DNA of 64,000 nt, taken from Eutrophocola sp964503965 (GTDB lineage Bacteria > Pseudomonadota > Gammaproteobacteria > Pseudomonadales > Pseudohongiellaceae). Of this stretch, positions 43,643-52,648 are shown piece after piece; position 1 is the stretch's first letter, and every line of letters begins with the position of its first letter. The stretch spans positions 1 through 64,000 of the forward strand of contig CAZDCK010000006.1 in assembly GCA_964503965.1 (NCBI GenBank). The letters run 5' to 3'. The notes below the pieces were generated by a model. It was not told the DNA's origin. It saw nothing but the letters and a program-made list of their open reading frames with translations, and did no database searches. The position numbers and the translations under genes are program-made.

Positions 43643-44515
43643 TTACTTCATGGCAATAGCGTTAAGGGTGTTCTGCATCAGGGATGCAATAGTCATTGGC
43701 CCTACACCACCGGGAACCGGGGTTATAAAGCTGCACTTGTCCTTGACGCCCTCAAAATCCACATCGCCAGTCAGGCGCCAGCCTCTTTCGCGGGATTCAT
43801 CAGGAACACGGGTCGTGCCCACATCAATCACTACAGCACCGTCTTTAACCATGTCTGCCGTGACAAATTCTGGTTTGCCAATAGCCACAATCAGGATATC
43901 GGCACTGGCACAGATTTCCTTCATATTGGCTGTACGACTATGCACGACCGTGACTGTACAGTTGCCTGGTTCGGCATTACGGGACATGAGAATGGACATG
44001 GGGGTACCCACGATATTACTGCGTCCAACTACAACGCAATGCTTACCACTGGTTTCTATGTTGTTGCGTTTGAGCAACTCAACAATTCCGTTGGGTGTGG
44101 CAGAAATATGGGTAGGCAGGCCCAGCATCATGCGCCCCAGGTTTTCCGGGTGGAAGCCATCTACATCCTTGCGTGGATGAATGGCCATGGTGACCTTGTC
44201 CTCGTCGATCTGGGGTGGCAGGGGTACCTGGACGATGAAACCATCAATGTTGTCGTCATTGTTCAGCTTGTCTACCAGGGCCAGCAGTTCTTCTTCCGAT
44301 GTTTCCTCAGGTAATTCGATCAGGGTAGATTCGAAGCCTACTTCCTTACACGCCAGAACCTTGTTATTCACATAGGTTTTGCTGCCGCCGTCGTTGCCGA
44401 CAAGTACTGCTGCGAGATGGGGAACCTTGTTGCCAGCAGCCTTGACCTCAGCGACCTTCGCTGCGATATCATCTTTCAATGCCTTGGCTGTTGCCTTGCC
44501 GTCCAGTAATTGCAT
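43643..44515 (-). CDS. folD: Methylenetetrahydrofolate dehydrogenase / cyclohydrolase
   Basis: A 290-residue bifunctional enzyme that interconverts 5,10-methylene- and 10-formyl-tetrahydrofolate. It has the active-site Tyr and Lys in SKTYVNNKVLACKEVG, FIVQVPLPPQID, the NADP site VVGRSNIVGTPM and the C-terminal TPVPGGVGPMTIA. Together with fhs at 48984 it forms a route for formate and one-carbon units. It starts at ATG 44515. Confidence 0.95.
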   Translation of the reverse strand: MQLLDGKATAKALKDDIAAKVAEVKAAGNKVPHLAAVLVGNDGGSKTYVNNKVLACKEVGFESTLIELPEETSEEELLALVDKLNNDDNIDGFIVQVPLPPQIDEDKVTMAIHPRKDVDGFHPENLGRMMLGLPTHISATPNGIVELLKRNNIETSGKHCVVVGRSNIVGTPMSILMSRNAEPGNCTVTVVHSRTANMKEICASADILIVAIGKPEFVTADMVKDGAVVIDVGTTRVPDESRERGWRLTGDVDFEGVKDKCSFITPVPGGVGPMTIASLMQNTLNAIAMK

Positions 44516-44604
44516 AGTGACCTCTGCTCAAACGTAAAAAAGGCGCCATTTTACAGAATGTCTGCAAGGAAGTGGAGCAGGAAAAAAAGCGGCTGAATCC
44601 TGAC

Positions 44605-46731
44605 TCAGATACGCTCAAGGGCGTCCAGGATAATACCCTCTGTCAGTATCTGTGGCAGGACCTCGGCAGGCTGCTGGGGATCAGCTGGATACATCAGATA
44701 AAGCGGCACGCCACTGGTTTCAAAACGCTTGAGCACTTCGGTAATGACCGGATCATTATTGGTCCAGTCTCCTTTCAGGTACGTGACGTTATTATCAGCC
44801 AGCGCAGAAGTGACTGTTTCACTGCTCAATGCCACACGCTCATTGACCAGGCAGGTGATACACCAGGAAGCGGTCATGTTAACGAACACCGGCTGTCCCG
44901 CATCGCGCAATTCAGCAAGGCGTGCGTCACTGTAGACTTCAAAATTACTATCTTGTGCGTCGGCAACCGTAACTGACCGGGAGGGTTCCAGCATGGGAGA
45001 ATTTAGCAGGCCGAGAATACCGGCAATACACACGACGATAAGACCTACCTCAGCATAACGCCAGTTGCTGGCAGACTGTCTCTGGTACAGCCAGGCGGCC
45101 ACGGCTACAACGACACAACCGAGCGCAACCAGGGCCATGGCATCAACGCTGGTTTGCCTGCCCAGCACCCACAGAAGCCATACGGAGGTCCCATACAGGG
45201 GAAATGCAAGCAGTTGCCTGAAAGTCAGCATCCACGCTCCCGGCCTGGGCAGAATCGCGGCAAGTGCCGGCACAAAGGAAAAAGCCAGGAAAGGCAGGGA
45301 CATGCCAAAGCCCAGGGCAACAAATACTGTCAGGGCAACCGGCATGGCCTGGGTAAAGGCAAAACCGAGGGCTGCCCCCATAAAAGGGGCCGTGCAGGGA
45401 CTGGCAACCACACTGGCAAGCACACCGGTAAAGAAAGACCCCTTGTAACCCTCTTTCTCACTCAGGGATGATCCAACTCCCATAATGCCTGTACCGATTT
45501 CAACCACACCTGACATCGCCAGTCCTATGAGGAAGAATAGAAAAACCAGCGAGGCGACAAACCATGGTGACTGAAGCTGAAAGCCCCAGCCAATAAGTGC
45601 CCCACCAGCCTGCAGGGTGAGTAGCGTCCCTGCCAGAGCCACAAAGGAAAGAATCACCCCTGCTGCATAGGCAAGACCATGGAGTTGCTGTTCACGCACA
45701 GGCGCATCGGAATTGCTGGCCAGGCTCATGGCCTTGAGGGACAGAACAGGAAAAACGCAGGGCATCAGGTTCAGGATCAATCCACCGGCCATGGCAAACA
45801 GGAAAACGGTAAACAGGCCCATACTGCTTTCCTGACCCGACTCACCAGCAGCAGCTGATGCCTCCAGCGCCACCAGGGTTACCCCTTCCGGCTCAGCATT
45901 GACATCATAGGTAATGACATCCCCGCCCCGCTCCACAATAAGCAATCCCCCCACACGTTGGGGAGGCTCCCTTAGTGCCCTTGAATGGGCTTCCTGGCTG
46001 AGCTGCATACTCGATAGCTGGAAAGTAATCTGCTGTTCGGCATTGTAGTCTACAAGCCGGTGAGTATCCGGAATAAAGGTAATATTGTCGGCATTTTCAA
46101 AAACAGGATCGGTAGCCTGTATCAACAGGTTGATGGACTCGTCCGCAATAGAGAACATGGCATCAAGGGTGACATCTCTCCTGGGCTGGGTATCCAGCGT
46201 CTCGGTAAAGCCTGCCGACCAGCGTTCGTCAATGGTTGCGGAGTTTGCGATCGGCAGGGTAAGGCTGGCTGAAGCCCCACCGGGTATACAGATTTCATCA
46301 CACTCCAGCCATTGAGCATCAGCGACAATTTCAAGGGACTCTGCGTTCAGGGTTTCAGGGACCTGAATCTCTGTCAGCAGAAATATCTCGCCGGTATAAC
46401 CAAAATCGACGAGATCTGCCGGCAGCTCAAATCGCTCAGGTAATGGCCATACTATTTCACCGGCTTCGACTCCCTCCGGTAATGTCCAGTTGATGACCGT
46501 AGGTTTACCCGCATCGCCCGGGTTCATCCAGTAGGTGTGCCATTTTTCCTCGTGAACCAACCTCAAGGCTACCCATAGGGACTTGCCAGGAACGGCCGCT
46601 GTTGTTTCTGCTACAAGCTGGGCATCCACATGCTCGCCGACAACAAGTTCGGACTCACCCTGAGCATGAAGAAAACTGCTGCAAACCAGCAGGAAGGTCA
46701 GGGTGAGAAATCTGGTCAGGTCATTTTTCAT
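44605..46731 (-). CDS. DsbD/ScsB-like thiol:disulfide interchange protein
   Basis: A 708-residue membrane reductant. A signal peptide is followed by a periplasmic N-domain with the pair CDEIC (ECDEICIPGG, about residue 150). The eight-helix membrane core comes next, with its two redox cysteines in LMPCVFPVLSLKA and VASPCTAPFMG. A C-terminal thioredoxin-like domain holds WCITCLVNE (about residue 625). This is the ScsB-type layout. It passes electrons from cytoplasmic thioredoxin to exported proteins, which suits the many cytochromes c here. It overlaps the end of the hydrolase gene upstream. Confidence 0.88.
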   Translation of the reverse strand: MKNDLTRFLTLTFLLVCSSFLHAQGESELVVGEHVDAQLVAETTAAVPGKSLWVALRLVHEEKWHTYWMNPGDAGKPTVINWTLPEGVEAGEIVWPLPERFELPADLVDFGYTGEIFLLTEIQVPETLNAESLEIVADAQWLECDEICIPGGASASLTLPIANSATIDERWSAGFTETLDTQPRRDVTLDAMFSIADESINLLIQATDPVFENADNITFIPDTHRLVDYNAEQQITFQLSSMQLSQEAHSRALREPPQRVGGLLIVERGGDVITYDVNAEPEGVTLVALEASAAAGESGQESSMGLFTVFLFAMAGGLILNLMPCVFPVLSLKAMSLASNSDAPVREQQLHGLAYAAGVILSFVALAGTLLTLQAGGALIGWGFQLQSPWFVASLVFLFFLIGLAMSGVVEIGTGIMGVGSSLSEKEGYKGSFFTGVLASVVASPCTAPFMGAALGFAFTQAMPVALTVFVALGFGMSLPFLAFSFVPALAAILPRPGAWMLTFRQLLAFPLYGTSVWLLWVLGRQTSVDAMALVALGCVVVAVAAWLYQRQSASNWRYAEVGLIVVCIAGILGLLNSPMLEPSRSVTVADAQDSNFEVYSDARLAELRDAGQPVFVNMTASWCITCLVNERVALSSETVTSALADNNVTYLKGDWTNNDPVITEVLKRFETSGVPLYLMYPADPQQPAEVLPQILTEGIILDALERI

Positions 46732-47431
46732 TGGCAGTAAACCATTGGGTCAGAAGCGTGTTGACTTCCCTTGGCTTTTCCATGGTCACCATGTGTCCGG
46801 CACCGGCAACAATTTCAAGCTGTGAATGTTTAAGCTGTGCGGCAATTTCCCGATGTTGCGAGGGTGGGCTCCAGCCGTCTTCTTCACCAGCAATCAGGAA
46901 TACATCATGCTCTATACGGGACAGACCGGCAGACTGATCTTTTCGTTCAAGCAAGGCTTTCACTTGCCCCAGGAAGTCTTCCACAGTGTTCCTGAGAATC
47001 ATATCAGTAATACATTCCAGCAATGCAGTATCTCCCTGCCTGTCCGGATGGAGCATGGGCCCAATCCAGGCCTCGGCTACAGCATTCAACCCTTGTGATA
47101 TCGCCTTTTCCACAAGCACCTGACGCTTGCCAGGCTCATCAGGGGATACCGGGTGTACCCCCGTGTCCATGACGCAGAATCGCTCTATGCGCTCGGGCGC
47201 AAGGGACATCAGTTCCCAGGCCACGCGTCCTCCCATGGAATGCCCCACGACAGAAAAATGTCCTGATGCCTGATCCAGCACATGCGTGGCCATGTCCACC
47301 AGGGAGTCAAAGCCGCGGAATACAGGAATAATCACTTCCGCATGGGCAGCCAGCGCATCCCGCTGATCCAGCCAAACGGTTTCATCACACATGAGTCCCG
47401 GCAGGAGAAACAACAAAGGTTTGTCAGACAT
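46721..47431 (-). CDS. Alpha/beta hydrolase
   Basis: A 236-residue cytoplasmic alpha/beta hydrolase. It has the HG-like LLPGLMCDETVW start, the nucleophile elbow VVGHSMGGRVAW (Ser near residue 85), an Asp in LIAGEEDGWSPP and the His in VAGAGHMVTMEKP. The size and the full triad fit the esterase/MhpC-like group; the substrate is unknown. It overlaps the DsbD-like gene by 11 bases. Confidence 0.85.
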   Translation of the reverse strand: MSDKPLLFLLPGLMCDETVWLDQRDALAAHAEVIIPVFRGFDSLVDMATHVLDQASGHFSVVGHSMGGRVAWELMSLAPERIERFCVMDTGVHPVSPDEPGKRQVLVEKAISQGLNAVAEAWIGPMLHPDRQGDTALLECITDMILRNTVEDFLGQVKALLERKDQSAGLSRIEHDVFLIAGEEDGWSPPSQHREIAAQLKHSQLEIVAGAGHMVTMEKPREVNTLLTQWFTANEK

Positions 47432-47464
47432 ATAAAAGTATTCTTGTAATAAATTAAGTCCAGT

Positions 47465-48745
47465 TTACTGGAAAATGACCGGCATCGTTTCCTGCAGGAT
47501 TTCCCTGATGGCAACGCGGTCTGATTCTGAAACTTGCGTGAACAGGGGATCATCAAGACGCCCCTCAAGGACCTCTCGTATCTGCCTGAAGAGTTCCTGC
47601 TTTACCAATCCTGGCAAGGCAGATATCGCTTTGGAATAAATAAGGTAGCTAAAGGGATAGGTGAATGTCCGTGTTTCCAGATCCAACTCGCGCAGCGAAC
47701 GGCCCTCACCATCAAAAGGACCCAGTGCCTGGAAATAATCCGAGTAACCCGAACTCCCCTGCACATCATCTGTGAGTGCGACTTCATGCACCATGAACAG
47801 GGATTCAAGCAGTGGCCGGACCATGGCAGACAGTTTCTCGTCAGGAATACTACCCTGTGCATGCAGCAGTGTTCTGGCATCAAAATTCAGCCGGGTCAGA
47901 GCATTCTGTACTTCGACCTGGTGCTCCAGCACCAGCAGTGCCACGATATCACTGCCCGGACTTATGTAAGGTGACGTATCCAGAAGTTCAGACAGGTCAG
48001 TCTTGTTGCCATTGGGAGCCAGGTTCAGATTCCTTAACTTATCCAGGTCATCGACCACGAAATTCCCCATGATTTCCTGTTCACCATGAGTGCCGGTGAC
48101 ATACATACCTCCCCAGCGGCGGTCCAGGGGGGTACTTGTGTCAGTTATGATGCTGATTTCATGAGTCACTATCTCTCCCATCGGGTCAGCTATCACGGAA
48201 CTGAGCAGGAAACGAGGCACTCCACCACCGGTCATTGAGTAGGTATCGTGGCAACGCAGGCAACGATTGGTCTCCCGCTCCACGGCAATATCCTTTTCCG
48301 GATTCTGGGACAAGTCAAAAAATACCGGACCTACATTGGGGTCCATAGTGGCGATTTCCAGAGATCGACTGTCCTGGATAAAGCCTACATACGTATCGTC
48401 GTTAAAGTAGAGGGCCCGGGGAGTCTGTGCCGTCACAAACCGAGTTTTCAGGGCAGTTTTTGAGAACACGAGAAACTGTGATGAGGGATCAATGTCCAGG
48501 GCATCCAGCAGTGAGTCCAGGTACCCCCGCCCTTCTGCATCATGACGCAGAGAAACCTCCCCGGATTGGATTTTCTCCATCAACTGGGAAACACGATCAG
48601 TTAATTGAGTGGATGAATAATTAACGCCGGGATAGGCATCCTCGTAATTGAAAAACTGGGCCGTAGAGGGGAGGGATAGCATAGCCAGCAGGCAAGCCGT
48701 GGCGGCGCCCATCATCCGGGAGTATTTAGGGAAAAAATTAAACAT
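47465..48745 (-). CDS. Exported protein with one c-type haem motif, unknown function
   Basis: About 426 residues from ATG 48745; the frame is open to 48835, and the start is chosen for the signal peptide that follows (MMGAATACLLAMLSLPSTAQ). A single haem site, CLRCHDTYS, lies near residue 215 and is followed by GGGVPRFLLSSVIADPMGEIVTHE. The rest is helical and of no family I recognise. It may be a redox or sensing protein. It is divergent from fhs, and the gap between them holds both promoters. Confidence 0.7.
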   Translation of the reverse strand: MFNFFPKYSRMMGAATACLLAMLSLPSTAQFFNYEDAYPGVNYSSTQLTDRVSQLMEKIQSGEVSLRHDAEGRGYLDSLLDALDIDPSSQFLVFSKTALKTRFVTAQTPRALYFNDDTYVGFIQDSRSLEIATMDPNVGPVFFDLSQNPEKDIAVERETNRCLRCHDTYSMTGGGVPRFLLSSVIADPMGEIVTHEISIITDTSTPLDRRWGGMYVTGTHGEQEIMGNFVVDDLDKLRNLNLAPNGNKTDLSELLDTSPYISPGSDIVALLVLEHQVEVQNALTRLNFDARTLLHAQGSIPDEKLSAMVRPLLESLFMVHEVALTDDVQGSSGYSDYFQALGPFDGEGRSLRELDLETRTFTYPFSYLIYSKAISALPGLVKQELFRQIREVLEGRLDDPLFTQVSESDRVAIREILQETMPVIFQ

Positions 48746-48983
48746 GACGCTATTATAAGGGGTAATGCCTTTTTCTGGCAGGGTAGGTAAAAATCGAAAA
48801 ATTTTTCGAATATTGAAAAAATCCATCGTCCTCATCCATTCACTGGTTAATTTTACCGGGCAAAGGTGCTAAAATCGCCCGCCTTTGTCATTGTAGGATT
48901 CAGCAACAGCCTGTATTCACTGGCTTTTTTAAGATTTATTTAGCACTGAAAAACAATTAACAAACACTGAGGAAACCTTCCCC

Positions 48984-50657
48984 ATGTCGCAACCGTCTGA
49001 TATTGAAATTGCACAGCAAGCTACCGCAAAACCCATTAGTGAGATTGGTGCCAAGCTGGATATCCCCCAGGATGCCTTGCTCCAGTATGGTCCCAACAAA
49101 GCCAAGATCGAATACAACTTCCTGAAATCAAAAGAAAATGAAGCCAATGGCAAGCTGATTCTCGTTACCGCAATTTCACCGACTCCTGCCGGAGAAGGTA
49201 AAACCACCACGACTGTCGGCCTGGGTGATGCCCTGAGCAGAATTGGCAAGAAAACGGCCATATGCCTGCGTGAACCCAGTCTTGGCCCCTGCTTCGGTGT
49301 CAAAGGTGGCGCAGCCGGTGGCGGTTACGCCCAGGTCATTCCCATGGAAGACATCAACCTGCATTTTACCGGCGACTTCCATGCCATCGGTGCAGCCCAT
49401 AACCTCCTGTCAGCCATGCTGGATAATCACATCCATCACTCTAATGAATTAGGTATTGATGCCCGCCGTGTAAGCTGGCGTCGGGTCGTAGACATGAATG
49501 ATCGCGCCCTGCGTGACATCACAGTTGGCCTGGGTGGACCCGGTAATGGTTTCCCCCGCCAGACCGGTTTCGACATCACCGTTGCCTCTGAAATCATGGC
49601 TATTTTCTGCCTGGCTACCTCGCTGGAAGATCTGCGTGCCCGCCTGGCCAAGATCGTTGTAGGCACTACCCGTGACCTGCAGCCAATTACCTGTGCCGAC
49701 ATCAAGGCCGATGGCGCCATGACCGCCCTGCTCAAGGATGCCATGATGCCCAATCTGGTTCAGACCCTGGAAGGTACACCAGCTTTTGTCCATGGTGGAC
49801 CATTTGCAAACATCGCTCACGGTTGCAACTCGGTTATGGCTACCAATGCCGGCCTGAAACTTGCTGATTATGTGGTTACCGAAGCCGGTTTTGGTGCTGA
49901 TCTGGGTGCCCAGAAATTCTTTGACATCAAGTGTCGTAAAACCGGTCTGAAACCGGATGCCGTAGCCATCGTTGCCACAGTACGTGCCCTTAAAATGCAC
50001 GGCGGTGTTGCCAAGACGGAACTCAAGGGTGAAAACCTTGATGCGCTGGCCAAAGGCATGAGCAACCTGAAACGTCATATCAGCAATATCTCCAAGTATG
50101 GCGTTCCTGCTGTTGTTGCCATAAACCGTTTCGTGGATGACACATCTGCTGAAGTCGAACTGATTCGCGAATCCTGCGAAGCCATGGGCGCGCGGGTTAT
50201 TGAGTGTACTCACTGGTCCGATGGTGGCGCTGGTACAGAAGAACTGGCTAAAACCATGGTTGAAATCATCGAAAAAGGTGAAAGCAACTTCCAGACCCTG
50301 TACCCAGATGATATGCCCCTGTGGGAAAAAACCCGGACTATTGCCAGGGAAATTTATGGTGCTGATGACATTATCGCCGATGACAAGGTACGCAAGCAGT
50401 ACGAATCACTGCAGAGTCGCTACCCCAACTTCCCGATCTGTATGGCCAAGACCCAGTACAGTTTCTCCACGGATCCTGCCCTGATTGGTGCGCCGGAAGG
50501 TCATGTTGTACCAATACGTGACCTGAGGCTCTCAGCGGGAGCTGAGTTTATCGTGGCTGTCTGTGGTGACATCATGATCATGCCCGGACTGCCCAAAGTA
50601 CCTGCGGCTGAGCACATCTCCGTAAACAGCGAAGGCAAAATCGAAGGCCTGTTCTAA
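48984..50657 (+). CDS. fhs: Formate-tetrahydrofolate ligase
   Basis: A 557-residue enzyme that makes 10-formyl-tetrahydrofolate from formate and ATP. The P-loop PTPAGEGKTTTTVGLGD is at about residues 68-84, followed by REPSLGPCFGVKGGAAGGGYAQV and the typical FHAIGAAHNLLSAMLDNH. The length matches the family. In some lignin degraders the same enzyme recycles one-carbon units from O-demethylation (LigH in Sphingobium). A strong intrinsic terminator follows. Confidence 0.95.
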   Translation: MSQPSDIEIAQQATAKPISEIGAKLDIPQDALLQYGPNKAKIEYNFLKSKENEANGKLILVTAISPTPAGEGKTTTTVGLGDALSRIGKKTAICLREPSLGPCFGVKGGAAGGGYAQVIPMEDINLHFTGDFHAIGAAHNLLSAMLDNHIHHSNELGIDARRVSWRRVVDMNDRALRDITVGLGGPGNGFPRQTGFDITVASEIMAIFCLATSLEDLRARLAKIVVGTTRDLQPITCADIKADGAMTALLKDAMMPNLVQTLEGTPAFVHGGPFANIAHGCNSVMATNAGLKLADYVVTEAGFGADLGAQKFFDIKCRKTGLKPDAVAIVATVRALKMHGGVAKTELKGENLDALAKGMSNLKRHISNISKYGVPAVVAINRFVDDTSAEVELIRESCEAMGARVIECTHWSDGGAGTEELAKTMVEIIEKGESNFQTLYPDDMPLWEKTRTIAREIYGADDIIADDKVRKQYESLQSRYPNFPICMAKTQYSFSTDPALIGAPEGHVVPIRDLRLSAGAEFIVAVCGDIMIMPGLPKVPAAEHISVNSEGKIEGLF

Positions 50658-50672
50658 AAACAGCCTGAATTT

Positions 50673-50708
50673 AAAAACCGGCTTCCTGAAAGGGTGGCCG
50701 GTTTTTTT
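50673..50708 (+). terminator. Intrinsic terminator of fhs
   Basis: AAACCGGC pairs with GCCGGTTT, followed by seven T, 16 bases past the fhs stop. Confidence 0.9.
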
Positions 50709-50858
50709 ATGCCTGCATAATCCATTGAACTGCCTGGCTACTTGTCTGAATCGCACGATAAAACAGCCATTTCATGATATTGGGATTTATCCCAACATAT
50801 TGTCTACAAATGTTTATGGGAAATTATAGTTGACGCTACAAGCAGGTCTTTGTTTAAC

Positions 50859-50885
50859 TTGAGCGTGTCTTGCTAAAAATATAAT
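50859..50885 (+). promoter_or_regulatory. Sigma-70-like promoter of the HTH/methyltransferase-like gene
   Basis: TTGAGC (50859-50864) and a perfect TATAAT (50880-50885) are spaced by 15 bases, slightly short. The start codon at 50917 lies 31 bases after the -10 box. The remaining 150 bases between the fhs terminator and this site are A+T-rich without other features. Confidence 0.5.
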
Positions 50886-50916
50886 AACCATTCCGCTGTG
50901 GGATTGGTCTGAGGAA

Positions 50917-52404
50917 ATGCAGGACGCCTGGACATTCAGTATGACCGAGATTGACGCACTCATTGAGGAGATAGAGACATTCTGCAGAGGCAGGAATATC
51001 TCCAAGTCCACCTTCGGACTGAGAGCAGTCAACGATGGCAAACTGGTTAATCGGTTAAGAGATGGAAAAGGGATTACCCTGCGGTCTATTGAACGAATCA
51101 GGACTTATCTTTCAAAACACGCCGGAGACAGCATTACCGACAATATAAAAGAATACGAAAACAACGAGGGGGATGACATGCCAACAGCAAAAGCAAAGTC
51201 AAAAAAAGCCAAGGCAGCACCAAAGAAAAAAGCAGCAAAGAAGCCAGTTGCCCAAAAGAAAAATACCGAAGCAAAGGATGATAAGAAAGAGCCTTTCCGT
51301 TTTTATGATAATCGTCAGAACTACTTGGCGTTCATCAATACCTGCAATGAAAAATCGGCCATTTCCCAGCGTATTACCAAGGAATTCCAGTATATACAGC
51401 CTTCACCACCTGCTTTCAGAATGTTCGATGCAGGCATGGGCGACGCCACGGTACTCTCGAACTGCATGCGTTACCTGCACCATAAGCATCCGACCGTCCC
51501 CCACTTTATCGTGGCCAAGGAAATCAGCATGGAAGATGTTCGCATCGGCCTGGACAAGATGATCGATCGCTTCAGCGAACATCCCGCTACCATCCTGGTG
51601 CTGACCAACCTGAACTATGCCGAAGCGCCAAAATTAATGCCACGTGATGTACTGACTGCCAATGCCATGAACTGGCGTGAAGTCAAACTTTCAGGAACCA
51701 ATGCCTACAACTACCGTGAGCAACTGGAAAGCCTGCACGATATGTTTGCAGAAGGCTGGGAAACCCAGACCAGTAAAGTCTCTGGCAATCCCATTTTCAA
51801 ACGCCCCTCCGTAGTAGTGATTTACCGGGAAGACCACCAGATTCTGCTGGACTCGGTTATTCCAAGGCCAGGAATCCAGAACTGGGATTACGACTTCATA
51901 CTGGCGTCACAACCCTGGCGTGCCAAGACACCCGCCAAATTCAAGGCTGAAAAAATCATTGCCCCACTCGCACGTTCACTCGCACCCGGCGGCAGGCTGC
52001 TTGCGATACAGTCCTGCGGCAAGGATCCCGCCAGCGAACTGGTAAAACAGTACTGGCCCGACCTTAATCCATTTCCTGTCACACGTCATGACATCCTCAA
52101 GGAAACCAAAAAGGTCCTTGGACGGGATGCCCGCGACTACAATATCAAGGAAATGTCTGACGCACGGTCGATGTTCAAATATCGTATGCATGCCCTGCCC
52201 TCAGAAATTGGCGGCGCCAGTATTGGTACCTCCACACTCTTCGCCGCCTGGAATGCAGCAGTCTATGTGAACCAGATTGAGGATCAGCGTGTAGAGGAAG
52301 TTATTCATGAAGGGACGTATCTTGAAGCGACTTCAAAGATTCTCAACAAGCATGGGGGGCTCTGGTTTAACGATGAGACCTTCGTTATTAGCAAAACAAA
52401 ATAG
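50917..52404 (+). CDS. HTH-like plus class I methyltransferase-like protein with a Lys/Ala-rich linker
   Basis: A 495-residue protein in three parts. Residues 1-75 (MTEIDALIEEIETFCRGRNI...) look like a small helix-turn-helix DNA-binding domain. Residues 88-125 are a basic, histone-tail-like linker (KAKSKKAKAAPKKKAAKKP). Residues 130-495 form a Rossmann-like domain whose MFDAGMGDATVLSNCM fits a SAM-binding motif I; LAPGGRLLAIQSCG later fits the strand-4/5 region of methyltransferases. No target-specific motif is seen. It is its own transcription unit with promoter and terminator. The start could also be the internal ATG at 50941. Function unknown; regulation or modification of DNA-bound partners is inference. 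Confidence 0.7.
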   Translation: MQDAWTFSMTEIDALIEEIETFCRGRNISKSTFGLRAVNDGKLVNRLRDGKGITLRSIERIRTYLSKHAGDSITDNIKEYENNEGDDMPTAKAKSKKAKAAPKKKAAKKPVAQKKNTEAKDDKKEPFRFYDNRQNYLAFINTCNEKSAISQRITKEFQYIQPSPPAFRMFDAGMGDATVLSNCMRYLHHKHPTVPHFIVAKEISMEDVRIGLDKMIDRFSEHPATILVLTNLNYAEAPKLMPRDVLTANAMNWREVKLSGTNAYNYREQLESLHDMFAEGWETQTSKVSGNPIFKRPSVVVIYREDHQILLDSVIPRPGIQNWDYDFILASQPWRAKTPAKFKAEKIIAPLARSLAPGGRLLAIQSCGKDPASELVKQYWPDLNPFPVTRHDILKETKKVLGRDARDYNIKEMSDARSMFKYRMHALPSEIGGASIGTSTLFAAWNAAVYVNQIEDQRVEEVIHEGTYLEATSKILNKHGGLWFNDETFVISKTK

Positions 52405-52488
52405 GCACAGCACGACAAGGGGACAACAGCTGCAGTTACTGCGCCCAGCATCTCCTTGTTAAATACCTTTTCCAGACCAGGTAAAAGC

Positions 52489-52536
52489 AAAGCCGGGAAA
52501 CACGAACAGTAAGTGAGTGGGCCCGGCTTTTCTTTT
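52489..52536 (+). terminator. Intrinsic terminator after the HTH/methyltransferase-like gene
   Basis: AAGCCGGG (52490-52497) pairs with CCCGGCTT (52522-52529), then TTCTTTT. The loop of 24 bases is long but the stem is perfect. Confidence 0.75.
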
Positions 52537-52648
52537 AACACCATAGGAACAGGCGCCGTAACCGCAACCCCGGCAGTTGTGACGAAAATACTAACTCTGT
52601 ATCATGCGCGCCTTAATTTAAGGTATTTAGCCCGATCAGGTACTACTC

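Noticed and set aside
43155..44180. Long plus-strand frame opposite trpD and folD
   Set aside because: Its composition mirrors the two real genes in reverse and it crosses their junction; not a gene.
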